Shown one piece after another: positions 49,301 to 60,382 of a DNA stretch of 64,000 bases; positions within the stretch are counted from its first letter, which is position 1, and each line of letters opens with the position of its first letter. The DNA lies in NCBI RefSeq assembly GCF_018320785.1, contig NC_054881.1, forward strand, positions 20,150,275 through 20,214,274, written 5' to 3'. The notes below the pieces were generated by a model. That model was not told where the DNA came from. It made no database searches and was given only the letters and a program-made list of their open reading frames with translations. The stretch is from Cheilinus undulatus (taxonomy: Eukaryota > Chordata > Actinopteri > Labriformes > Labridae). A program made the position numbers and the translations under genes.

Positions 49301-52300
49301 TATACACAAGTTCTGAATGTGATGCCTGCAACTTGTTCCAAAAAAGCTGGGACAGGTGTAAAAGAAGCACTTCCAAATGGCTCAACCAGTCACAGTCAAC
49401 AATAGCACAAGGATAACCATATCGTAGAAGACTATGCAGGTAAGTAGTCCAACAGTTAACATTCCTCAGTGTCCAGGAAATTTTTACATTCCACCATCTA
49501 CTGTCCATGACATAAGAAATACATTTAGAGAATCTCGATAAATCTCTGCACATACTGAATTTCTGTGATCTTTAAGCCCTTAGGCAGCGCTGAATTAAAA
49601 ACAGGCATCTTTCTGTAATGGACATCACAATGGGGACTCAGGAACTGTCAGAAAACCACTGTTTGTCAACACAGTACGTCGCTGCATCTACAGATGTAGG
49701 TTAAGACTCTGCGATGCAAAGTGAAGGCCATATATCAACAACATCCAGAGTTAATAGGGATTTCTCTGGGCCTGAGCTCATCTGAGATGGACTGACCTAA
49801 AGTGGAAAATGCGCTGTGGTCTAAAGAGTCCACATTTCAGATTGTTTTTGTAGATTTTTATCAATACAATGTTAAAAAAAAAAACACAACCTATGATGGT
49901 GTTGGGGTGTATGAGTGCCCATCTCATGGGTAACTTGCAACTCTGTAAAGACACCATTAATACTGAGAGGTACAAACAGGCTTTGGAGCAACACATGCTA
50001 CCATCCAAACGATGCTAGGAATTCTGCTTGAGTTATGGCTTGAGCATGGCTTCACAATAAAAGAGTGTGGGCACCAGACTGGTGGGCTTGAAAGCAGCCC
50101 AGACTGTCTCTATTAAATACAAAATAAATCAAATACATCAATGGAAAACTCGAACTGTTAAATTACTCAAGATGTGGAACAGGCAAGAATACTTAAATAT
50201 TTAACTACTCAGTTGCATACAGAGTGTTGCCAGAAGAAAAAGTGATGTAACATACTCCTGTCCCAATTTTTTTGGAATGTGGCAAAGGCATGAATTTCAG
50301 AATTTGCATATGTTTCCACATAAACAATGAAGTTTATAATTTGAACATTAAATATCTTGTCTTTGTACTGGAATTAGTTGAATGGAGGTTGAAAATGATT
50401 TGCAAATCACCGTATTTTGTTTTAATTCACATTTTACACAACGTCCCTACTTTTTTGGAATTGGGGTTTGATAAAAACACAAAAAGAGCTACAACAGCAG
50501 ATGTACTCTATGCTATGAGCTACTTAGGACTAGGTCTACTGTCTGCCATAAACATGATTGTCAAGAGAGACTTTTCTACAAACACATGGATGAAAAGTTG
50601 TGACAGCTGAAGACACATTTCTGACAGTTTAAAACATGGCAGGCGAATTTCTGGAGTAAAGCAAACTTTTTGCCAGTTTTATTTGTTTATTTACCTGATA
50701 GATGGCTGGATTATTGCCATCTGAATTCTTTTTAACATATAAAAAGGCAAAGAACCCATTTGGTTTACTCCTGACACCTGCTAGTATCATTAAAGCATCT
50801 GAACTACATCGATTTGTTTCTGTTGCAAAGCTGCGTGTTTCTTCCACTTTGTTTTAAGAGCTTTACCTTCACTTAGCTGCAGTAAAGCTAAAGTCAGCCA
50901 TGATGGGTCAGGAGAGTGGAAGAATATCAGGTAAAAACAGCAGAGAATTAAGGCAAGCCAATTTCAGGTTGGGTTAATATGTTGATGTGGGGGTTGTTAA
51001 GTGTCGGTGGTTTTAGGTGGGGGGTTTAGTGGGGGTCACAGTGGCTCTGCCTACTTCCCTGCTGTTCCCCAAACTCGCAGCTTTGTGGGCCTTTTTTGCC
51101 TCAGAAACACAACACAGTGACGTTGATGTCAAACATCTCTAAATTATCACAGTACATGTTTAGTTCAGACCAAAATAGCGTACGAAAAACAAAGACTTGT
51201 TTTAGTAAGTGATGGCCATTTTGCTCAGGAAGTGTTGATGCAGCAGTATGCGGGGAGCAGCCATACTGCTGATGGTGAGAGCTGCTTACTGAGAAAACCA
51301 GAAAACCAAAAGTTGGTTTGTAAACGATATCGCTTTAGCATATTAGTTGGGGATGAAGTAGCTACCCAGGTCTCAGATATTCAGTCTGTAATGGGTGAAC
51401 GTCCAGCTTTGAATGGAAATGTGTGCTTATATGGGAATTAATTTATAAAAGTACAGTTCTTAAATGGACGATGAGATGGACATGGATGCAAATATGGATT
51501 ATTTATTACATCTGCAAGGAAGTTACAATTTGGAAGGACTTTTAAATATAATCAATAGTCCTTTAGATCAGTTATCAAGTTCAACAAGAACAGTTAGAGC
51601 CCTTGATGGTGGTAGGAAGACAAAAATAAGGATCACGCGGCCATCTTGAAATGTTTTTATAACTCTTTTATCCATTTTTAATCTGATTTATTTGCACACT
51701 TTTTCCATTAAACAAAAACACTACAACACTCATTTCCTCCAATAAAAATCGAAATATGTCATGCATTACAATTCAATATAATGTAATGTGATGTTTTGAA
51801 TGAATTATTAAATTAGGGATGCATTATTTGTATCAGAATTTAAAATGTCTGCTGATACAGACAGTTGACATTTAAAGCTGCTATCTGTTGATACTGATAT
51901 CATCGCTATAATATTGTGCATTCCTATCTGTAACTCTTAAGCACAGTGCTGTAGATGTGATTTTGCTTTCTCTTTCCAAACATATTCTTTTGAATGTTGA
52001 ATATTTTCTGTCGATCAACAAACTAATCGATTCTATTGTGGTGGAAAGAAATGGATGTTCTCTTGGTCAAAGATGGGGAACTAGTGGCAGCTGTTGGACG
52101 TGCAGCATCTTTACTGTATTTTAGTTTGCTAAAGCGTATCAGGTGGCACATCGCTACATTCCCAGACTCTGTCAGCAGAGGAGTCAAAGTGGCTCTGATA
52201 CACAGGGCAACTTTCAGGGCAACTCAAGTCAACTGTTCTGAATTTTTCTTACTGTAACTTAAAGGTGAACAGTAATGGAGTTTTAAGCTAGCATTCACAA

Positions 52301-55300
52301 AGTTTGCCATTCCAAGGACTCCAACATAGTATCACACTCTGGCAGGGACCAAAATTTCATAAATTCCTTGTACAACATGATCGCCAGGGTTGAAGAGAGC
52401 ACAAGAATGTTGTTCTCATGAAAAAGTTCAGTAATTAATGCAAAGTTTATTTACAGAACTGAGTGCTTAAATAAGTGAGATATGATCTGTAATTCATGTG
52501 CAAAAAACGAGAACAACCAGGTTGTTCAGTTTAATTCCTGAGACTTGAGCTTTTGTTTGTATTGAAATTTTAGTTTCTCTCACTTATTCAGGATAAGAAG
52601 GTCCTCTCCAAAATCCACACAAATTCCCTAAAATTCTAATAAAGTTTTTAAAATTTCAGTAAAAACTCTTAAACACGTTTTATAGTATCCAATAAAATTT
52701 AAAAATGTAAATACTGCCCAAATGTTTCACTGAAACTTTATCATAAAGCCTGAACAGTCCAATAAAAAAATATCCACAAAATTCCATGTACGTTTTTGTT
52801 GTTGTTTTTTGATGTTTACTGTATTGTTTGTTGCTTATAAAATAATGAAACCCTTAAAAAGTATAAAAGACAAGAAGTGCTTATTTAACTGAGCAACTTT
52901 CACTTGTAATAAATTGATATTTGTCCAGGAGGATCTATACTTTGATTTAAATAATGACGTTGTGTACTTTGTCCACCGCTCCTGAAACCTGTCTTTTTTT
53001 TTTTTAAGTTGCCCTGTGAGTCAGCAACCTGAAGCCGTTATCACATTAAGGCTAGAACGAGATTATCTTTAGTCCCCTCTGCTGAAGAGCCACGAGGCAT
53101 GTTAGCATGTGATGGTGGTCTAAGAGAAGTGACATGGACCAGGTCAGAGGACTGGAGGTCAAAAGAAAATTTAAAAAACACAGAAAAAGAAGAAAATCCT
53201 TTTAAAAATCCAACTCAAGCACCTGTCCTAGAAAAAAAAGGAGTAAAAGAAATCAAGGTGACTGTCCTTGCGAGGAGCCAACTACAAAATAATGGGACTA
53301 AAAACTGATAAAGATGGATCTCAGGGGTAGATTAAATCAGGAGTTAGTGTTTTAAAGACTCAAAGGGCCTTTGGGTGGCAGTGGAGGGGCGATTTAATCC
53401 ACCCAGCGGAGATGATGGGAGGAGGCAGCAGGGATGGGGTCACAACCCCCTCAGGCATGGCCACTCTTCATCAGAAACACATACAGGGCTGTTTCCAAAG
53501 AACCTACAGGCCAGGATATACAGTGACATACTTTAATATCATTACTGCAAGGTTACACAGACACAAGAGGGCATGGCTGAAGACAACAGACATGCACTCA
53601 GAATTTATCCATCTATTGTTATTTTTTGTTTTCATCTCATAAATATTTTACTTCTTTGTGTGTCTGATGCACATTTTCAGACCATTATGTCAGACGATGA
53701 CTCTCATTTTTATTTGTGTAGCCCATAAAGAACATGCATGTTGCATGCATTCCTTGTAATTGCCAGCAGGGGGCAGCTTAAGTGACTAAAATGTCTGCCA
53801 ATATGAAAACTGATGCAAAATGACCACTCTTAGCTTAGTTTCTGTACTCTATAAATATATTACCAATGAATTTATAGTCTTAAAATGTTTTAAAGTCTTT
53901 TACACTACAGTACAGTTTTCATTTGGTCAATAAAGGGTGTAAACAGACAGGGAGTGCTTTAAGAGATGAACATATATCTGCTACAGTCAGTGGCGCCGCC
54001 AGCCTTAATCCTGTATGCACTGTTCATACATTTTTGTTTTTTTCAGTGAAAACTAAAGTGGGTCCTGCTCTTTTCTGTTCTTGAGTTGCAGTCCTGTGTG
54101 CATCCTCTGAAAAACTTTATGATGCAAATATCTATCGTTAATTATGCTGAAGTAAGTTTATTAATTGTTCAGTTAGGATTTTATAAGTGTAGACATGAGC
54201 ATGACCATGTTTAGGCTTTGCAGTGACGCTTGTGCCGAGTGCAGTGCGAGCTTAGAGTCTGCAGATGTTAGGACTACTAGCATTTTACTGAAACAGCAGG
54301 CTACAGCTGGTCAGTCCATGATTACATCTGAGAGCAGACCCACCGACAGAAACTACTGGGCCCCTCACTGTCTCAACTTAAGGGCCCGCCTCAAATATGA
54401 TTTAAGAATATGGGTGCATGGACAAGCCAGTTAGCACTTGCCTTCTGGCTACTATTTGACTCTGAAGCTAGGCTCAGATCAAATTTTAAGCCTAGTTTAT
54501 TTTAAGGAGCCATTTTTGGGGTCTCTTGCTGACTGATTGGTCTCTTTATCTCTTGTCTCTTACAGGGTCATATGCACTTCAATTTATTGTCCTTTCTTTT
54601 CCAGTATCCCAACTTTTGTTCAGGTCCAGGTATTACATTAAATAACACAACATTTCAATGAATTAAGAACGGACCATGTTATTGCAGTTCCCCACAAAAA
54701 TCCCCTTGATAAGTGGTCATCAGTTTCTCCAAATCACAATGACTTTATTAAAGTTGATGAGCTAAGAAGGGCCATCTAGCTTGCTAAATTCGAGCTAAAC
54801 AATGACTTTCACTGCTCATTTCTCTAGAGCAGTGGTTCCCAAAGTGAGGGTCGGGACCCCCAAGGAGGTCGCGAGACAGTGAACGGGGGTCACAGGATGC
54901 TTTCAATAAAAAAAAAGAAAAGTTTCACAATTTAAAATCATACATTTTATCTATCATTTATACAAAATATTGTTAAATGAGTTTGAATTAAAATCAAATG
55001 TAGGAATTAAGGGATAATTATGCTTAAATGCAAGTAAAAGTTATAAACACTACCTAAAATGCAAATTATGTGCATGATGCTTTGTGCAATATCATGTGCT
55101 TTATACCCCTCAAGGGAGGTCCCTGATCTGTAGGGTAACCAGAAATCCCCAATTTCTGGGTACAGTCCCCTTTTTAAGAGACCAGTCCCTGGCTGTACCC
55201 AGAAAAGTCCAAGATTTTTACTTTGAATTTTAGAAAAGAGATTCTTCTGCTTATGCTAAACACTGATTTAAAATTTTAAAAGGATTATGGGCAACTTCAG

Positions 55301-58300
55301 TAAGCTCCGTCTTCCTCTCTACTATAAATATTTATGTATAGTTGTGTCTGTGCATTTGTGAAGCTGTAAGTTAGAGGTGTCGTATATGCACTGGAAGCAT
55401 TCTTGTGCATACTATGAAATTAAATACTGGCAGCGCCGCGATCTATAGTGTGCAATGCAGCAAAGTCCCTTCTGCTTTTAAAATGACAGCAAAAATGCCT
55501 GTGTCCACCCCTTACAATGAATTGTGGGCAATTAATGTCGTAAGATCTGTTTAGGTTTGCACCTTAAGCTTATAAAGTCGGTCTATATTGGGCCTTTAAC
55601 AGTCTTGATATGTTCTGGGGGTCTTAATGTGCAAAGTAACTCAGCCTTAGGTTCATGTTACATCAGACTGAATAGAGGAACTCCCTGATTGATTGTTTAA
55701 CTGTCAGTGTACAGGGACTGGAGCCTGATGGAGAGGTCCATGCACTGAGGGGAGGTCGGGGATGCCCATCCCTGAGGAATACGGGGGAAGAGGAGGGTGG
55801 AGTTACAGAAAACAGTACTGAGTGTTCAAAGAAGAAGAAAGGAACAGGGAGGAAGCCCTTGTACTGTGAGGGTTCAGAAAGGGCTTCTTTGTGCGGCTGC
55901 CTTTACTTTTTTCAGTGTGATTTCTCTCTCCCTCCCTCCCAATCTGTCTCTGCCTCACTCGGCTGAGGCATCTGCGTCCTCAAAGGACACCCTAGTGGAC
56001 TCTCGGAAGTCGGGGTGCTGCAGGTCCGATAAGAATTTGGTGGGGGTGAGCAAGTGGGTGGAACCTGTGGAGGAACAGAGGCGGCTTCACCACTCGTCTC
56101 TCAGCACAGTCCACGCCCCTCCCCCACTCATAAACAAAGGGGTTAAAAAACAAACAACCCGACGAACACAACAAACACACACATAGATAGTCATCATCAC
56201 ACAGATCACACACATGAACACACATGAACACACACCCACCACGTCGCAGTAAAACAAAAATACACACAGACACAGAAAAGACATGGCATGGCTGCAATTC
56301 AAAGACAACAGTTGTTTTAAAGACAAGAGCGGAAGCAGAGCACAAGAAAAACTAACAGACACTTCTCCATTTATAACACAGACTGGCTGCAAAGCTAAAG
56401 ACATGAAATAAACAGTACACAGGTGCATAACACAAAGGGCTAATTCAACATTACAAACAGTAGGCAGGTTGTTACAGCGCCCTGCAGCTAGACTGAGATT
56501 GAACTGCATCAGTGATGGCTGGAAATCTGATGAATTTCATGTGTTTTAGAGGGCTGGGATTCATGATGCCAGTGCATGGAGGACAAAAAGGAAATTAGAT
56601 GTATTCTGTGTGGCGGATGGGTTGAGTTTGGAAAGTTCAATTTAAGTTTTTGCTTTGTTATGCATAAAATCGATAAGGAAAGTGAAATGTTTATAGGAAA
56701 TTTTGCAATAATAAATGTATAAAACCAAATTTAATCACATATTGTTTTTGATTGAGTTATGCTTTTAAACAGGATAAAGAAAAAATGCCCATAGCATGGA
56801 AGAACTCAGCAAAATGTTTAACCACCTTTGTCATATTTCAATAAAGGAAGCTTAATAACAGAATGTGAAAAGACAATATTAATAAAGAAATCACTGAATA
56901 AGATCTCATGTTGTCAAATGGTCAGAAGAAAAAATTTGCTTTTAAATAACCTTAAATCCAGAAAAACCATGGACTCTGTAGTCGTCACATCTGGGGGTTG
57001 ACTGTCCATACTCCTTACCTCTTCAGCCCCCTCTATAATTTCCAGCCCCTCCTCTTCTGATTTGATTTATTTCAGCTCTAGTTCAGTCAGTAGGTCCCTC
57101 AGGAAACCAGCGTAGGGATGCAGTAATACCATTATTGGTACTCACCACTAACAAGGACAAATATTAATACTTAAAACTACCTTTATAGTTCTTAATTTGT
57201 ATTAAGTTTGTTTTATTTTCATTAGACGTTTCCCTACCGTTCATCAGACATCTGAGTTGTTGAATAACTGCTGAAAATAAGTCTTCAATAATGATTAGCA
57301 TTGGAGACTTTTATTGTTACATACCATTTCTATTATTGGATACTTTACTAAACTTTAGCATCGAGATGCTAACAGATAGGAGGGATTCAACAGTTGCTGC
57401 TTTGAGAGAGACAAAGCCACAGCCTGCTTTTTTTAATCATCCAGGACTAAAAACAAGTAAAACGCATAGAACCCAGTGACGTCATGAGATGCTATATTTG
57501 CCCTTCCCAAATTAAACCAAGCTACGAAAGTGGTGAAAAACTTTCTAATGGTCTTAGAAAGGTAATTATTCTGTAAAATGGTACAGTATGGACAGTCCTT
57601 TAAAAGTTCTGGTAATTGGCATCAGCATCAGTAATGAAACTGATATTGGTATTGGTGCATCCCTAGACCAGAGAGAACCTACATCGGTTTGCCGAACCTC
57701 ACTCAGTCCTCTAAAAATTCCCCAAAGGATGTGGTAGCTTGACTAGGACAAGATTTTACCAATTCTGCCACTTCAATAAAATGTAAATGACACAGCTAAC
57801 TCATTTTACCTCCTAAGGGTACCTTTACACACAGCTGGCAGGAGTGTTTGACTACAGAAGCAACATCACTGATAGGAGTGGTTAAATGGTCAGAGGAGAG
57901 CTCTGTACTAGTTTAACCCCTCCCACCAGTGATGTCACACCGTCTTGTAGCACACCTGGTGAGAATAAAAAATAACTCTGCTGTAATCTAGACAACAAAA
58001 CAGATTTTCAGTGGGCTTTAAGCTCCTCTTATTTCAGTATCTATGTCCTGAGTGTATCTATATAACCCCTTCCTTTGGCCTGCGCTCTCTAGCGCCTCCT
58101 GGCCCACTACTTACCAATGATGGCCTCCCACTTCCCATTAGCCTGTGTGACCTCATAGGCGCAGCGCATCTCGCTGAAGGACACGCCTCCGATGATGAAG
58201 ACCATGACACGTGGTCCAGTGCGGTACTCTCCAGGTGTCTTATTCTTATGCCAGTGACCATATCGGGCACTGGAAGAGAGAAAAGTTGAACAGATGATTA

Positions 58301-59130
58301 ATGAATGCATTCTTGGATCAAAATTTTCTGAAAAGTGAAAGATCAGATTTTTTATCTTCTACTGGTTGACTTTAAACAAGCTTTGAAGACAATTTTTTGA
58401 ACTGCTGCTGTCTTGCCTCCGTGTGGAGAAGGTGAGGCAGCACTTTGGCGCCCTCTATTGACCATCTTCTACTATTAAGCAACCACTTTCATTTTACACA
58501 CAGTCACTTGATTTGTTGTCAGGTAAATTTATATGATTGCTGCTTTATGATGAGGATCAGATAAGCTACATTAAACATTAGAGATCATGAAGAGGATTTT
58601 TTTACATTTACTGTAGCTCTCCTCTGCATGCATCCAACTATGATCCTCTGTGCTGTGTGAATGTGTTTGTCTGTGGGGAGGGACTGAGAATGAGTCGGAT
58701 CAGTTTGTAACAGGGAATAATTTGATGCTAAATCAATCCACACACCAGCAGCTTCCACACATAAATAAATTGTTGCTAAATATGCAGCTTTACAACCTAA
58801 AAACTCTAGTATATGTGCAGAGTGTTTAAATTATTAAGATCCTCTGCCAAGTACGGCCTCCTGTCCCTAAACTGGCATCTGTTTACGACTCACAAGTATT
58901 GATCTGCTAGTCTCATCTCCCTTCCCAAATTGCTATTGATCAGACACCATCATTCCAGTCTGTTTGATTTAAAACAGTCTTCTTCCTATTCCACAAATGT
59001 GCTGTGTGCAGTTTAACATGCAAACGTGTATTTCCTGACACTACCTGACTGCAGTGGTGCTGAAGGAGGCAGAGGAGCGGGTGGAGATGTAGGGGTAGTG
59101 CTTGGTGTCCAGCTTATCATCAATAGCATC
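46221..59130 (-). CDS. stxbp1: Munc18-1 (syntaxin-binding protein 1), 3' part of gene with two alternative ends
   Basis: Munc18-1 is a cytosolic SM protein that binds syntaxin-1 and templates SNARE assembly for synaptic vesicle fusion. Transcript order (- strand): 59130-59045, 58269-58115, then either 56064-55955 (long C-terminus, stop TGA) or 46303-46221 (short C-terminus, stop TAA). All GT-AG junctions keep phase: the penultimate exon ends in one base, and both last exons supply two. Signatures are [35 protein letters not shown] and [16 protein letters not shown]. The visible part is about the last 115 (long) or 106 (short) residues of roughly 600; the rest lies beyond the right edge. Fish have two copies (a and b), and I cannot tell which this is. 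Confidence 0.93.
47334..47860. repeat. AGCTA-rich minisatellite, ~85-bp degenerate unit
   Basis: Units begin aagcta(c/t)gta at 47,461, 47,545, 47,632, 47,707 and 47,798 (84, 87, 75 and 91 bp). Each continues with a gatat/ccataagctt part, then ttagctatgttagctac, then a ctcacatagctaatgg-like end. A less regular unit precedes 47,461. The palindromic agct/tagcta words give the tract many self-complementary sites. Confidence 0.8.
48255..48310 (+). repeat. LINE 3'-tail fragment
   Basis: The block aaaggtgctatacaaataaa followed by gttattaatattatta is the typical 3' end of fish L2/CR1-type retroposons. Confidence 0.5.
49145..50470 (+). mobile_element. Tc1/mariner-type element, near full length but decayed
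   Basis: Starts caaactcttatttcaaaaaa after a TA, and ends cctacttttttggaattggg plus gtttg; the ends are inverted repeats. Internal segments follow the transposase gene in the + direction (gtccaggaa, ggttaagactctgcgatgc and atctcatgggtaacttgcaa blocks) but with stops and shifts in all frames. The copy is 1.33 kb. A more decayed, inverted relative lies in akna intron 1. Confidence 0.75.
51814..51926. mobile_element. Short MITE with TAGGGATGCA termini
   Basis: Begins tagggatgcattatttgta and ends ttgtgcattccta, an inverted repeat of about 13 bp with one mismatch. The inner parts (gatac tgata) are also inverted. It resembles the longer element at 57,113-57,665. Confidence 0.6.
53988..54400 (+). 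mobile_element. hAT-like MITE fragment
   Basis: Starts cagtggcgccgccagcc, a terminus known from a frequent fish hAT-type MITE. About 350 bp on it carries ctactgggcccctcactgt and aagggcccgcc blocks typical of its interior. The right terminus was not found. Confidence 0.5.
54830..55125 (+). mobile_element. hAT-like MITE fragment, second type
   Basis: Starts cagtggttcccaaagtgagg followed by gtcgggaccccc and ggtcgcgaga, the left end of a widespread fish hAT-type MITE. The right end is not recognisable. Confidence 0.55.
55955..56064 (-). CDS. stxbp1: stxbp1 alternative last exon, long isoform
   Basis: Encodes [20 protein letters not shown] then [15 protein letters not shown] and a TGA stop. The mammalian long form has the same HPDFRESSRVSFED segment. 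Inclusion of this exon, with its own stop, gives the long protein; skipping gives the short one. The 9-residue length difference of mammals (35 v 26 residues) is exactly reproduced. Confidence 0.93.
56065..58114 (-). other. stxbp1 intron before alternative ends
   Basis: A CA-rich stretch at 56,150-56,275 and a MITE at 57,113-57,665 are present. No other exon was recognised. Confidence 0.6.
57113..57665. mobile_element. MITE with TAGGGATGCA termini
   Basis: Left end tagggatgcagtaatacca and right end (reverse complement tagggatgcaccaatacca) are near-perfect inverted repeats. The element is 553 bp and non-coding. It belongs with the short copy at 51,814. Confidence 0.7.
58115..58269 (-). CDS. 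stxbp1: stxbp1 penultimate exon
   Basis: Encodes [20 protein letters not shown] then [15 protein letters not shown] and [16 protein letters not shown]. This is the strand-helix end of SM-protein domain 3 and is nearly identical to vertebrate Munc18-1. Acceptor ttctctcttccag, donor ATTG|gtaagt. Confidence 0.96.
58270..59044 (-). other. stxbp1 intron
   Basis: 775 bp without recognisable repeat or exon. Confidence 0.6.
59045..59130 (-). CDS. stxbp1: stxbp1 exon before penultimate
   Basis: Starts in phase 0 after ttttgtcctcctgcag and encodes [15 protein letters not shown] then [13 protein letters not shown]. It ends AG|gtagtg and joins the next exon to give Ser-Ala-Arg. Confidence 0.95.
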
Positions 59131-60382
59131 CTGCAGGAGGACAAAAACACAAAAAAGACCTTTGTCAGCATAAGTGCCTATCAACACACAAACACAGACA
59201 TTGATAGGGCCTTCACGTTTGTGGTAGGTATCCTAGCAACCGTTTGTGGCTCCATCATTGGAGTAGAGGCTTTGCACAAATAAAGGGCTAAAAATAGTTG
59301 ACAACAACTGGGCCGGAATAACAGATGCTAGGCAGAGATTGTTGTGGTTTGACATCAACTAAAAAAAATAAATAAATGATCTGAGATGAATTAGTTTGTT
59401 GTGACTGGATCCCTACTTTGGTGTTAAAAAAGCACCTGTGTAGCTGCAGGATGCTCGGCCAAATATTTATCTTGCAAAAATACAAATCAAACTTGAACAG
59501 AGATTATACACCTGACGTCACAGTGAGTGAATGGCAGAAAGGATGTATCAATGACAGGAATCAGATAAAAAGGCTTTAAACCAGCTGGACAGTACCAACT
59601 TTTCAGTGGGTACTTCTTGACAATGTTCACCATGGGCGAATGGATCCTCATGTAGTGTGTTTACAGAGATGACTGAGGCTGTAAAATTATGTTACAGGAC
59701 AAATCTATGCAATTACCATAGCTCATATACTGTGATGCATTTAGTTACTGATCAGTATAATTTGAACCCCACTTCTTTCTCACTTGTCTCGTTATTAACT
59801 TCAAAGGAAATCAATCCATATCCAAGATGGCAAAGCATCAAAGAACAGCAGATAGTTTTTACTTGTGTATAAACACCATCTCGTCCAAATAACAAGGTTT
59901 GTTCAAATAAAAGATAAAAAAAGTAGTTTAGCCTATAGATGTTTCTCTAAGATTAAATCAATTCAGGAAACTAACTTGACATCTGTTTGGCCAAATACCA
60001 ACATTATTTACACTAAAGTTTTCATTTAGTAAAGTATATAAGCTATTAACAGTTCCTATTTATACTACCAAAAGTTTAGAGTTGTACTATGTGCATCAGT
60101 AAGAATAGAAGTGAACAGAGGACGATGACAGTTAAATGAGTGTTTAAATAAAGCTTGCTATATGGCTTTTGCAGTCAGGTGATCCAAATGCAGAAGTGTC
60201 AAAAGTATTCACATTAATTACTCAGGTAGAAGTATAGATACTAGGGTTTAAAAAGCTTTTTACTCAAGTAAAAGTATAAAAGTACTGGTTTCAAAACTAC
60301 TTAAAGTATAAAAGCAAAAGTAATGTGAGGGGTAGAAAATGCCACTTCGAACAAAAGCTTAGGCTGCGCCACTGGAGCCAAT
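59131..60382 (-). other. Start of upstream stxbp1 intron
   Basis: No exon was recognised. A fish dispersed repeat lies at 60,196-60,345 (ttactcaagtaaaagtataa and similar blocks). The satellite begins next to it. Confidence 0.55.
60196..60345 (-). repeat. Dispersed fish repeat with 'agtaaaagta' motifs
   Basis: Repeated aagtataaaagtac and ttactcaagtaaaagt words match a repeat common in fish introns. Family not assigned. Confidence 0.5.

Larger units (their letters stand above)
46304..55954 (-). other. stxbp1 intron between alternative last exons (9.65 kb)
   Basis: Contains the AGCTA minisatellite (47,334-47,860), a LINE-tail fragment at 48,255-48,310, a Tc1-type element (49,145-50,470), MITEs at 51,814-51,926, 53,988-54,400 and 54,830-55,125, and otherwise AT-rich sequence. 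For the long isoform the part just below 55,955 is 3' UTR. Two open stretches at 51,232-51,649 are not recognised. Confidence 0.6.

Noticed and set aside
56087..56509. Two - strand ORFs of 117 and 140 codons over the stxbp1 long exon
   Set aside because: They are in the wrong frame relative to the Munc18-1 reading frame and span a CA-rich repeat.
58107..58310. A 67-codon ORF with its own ATG as a separate small protein
   Set aside because: It contains the stxbp1 exon in the right frame, but its first codons are intron sequence; the acceptor at 58,270 defines the true exon edge.
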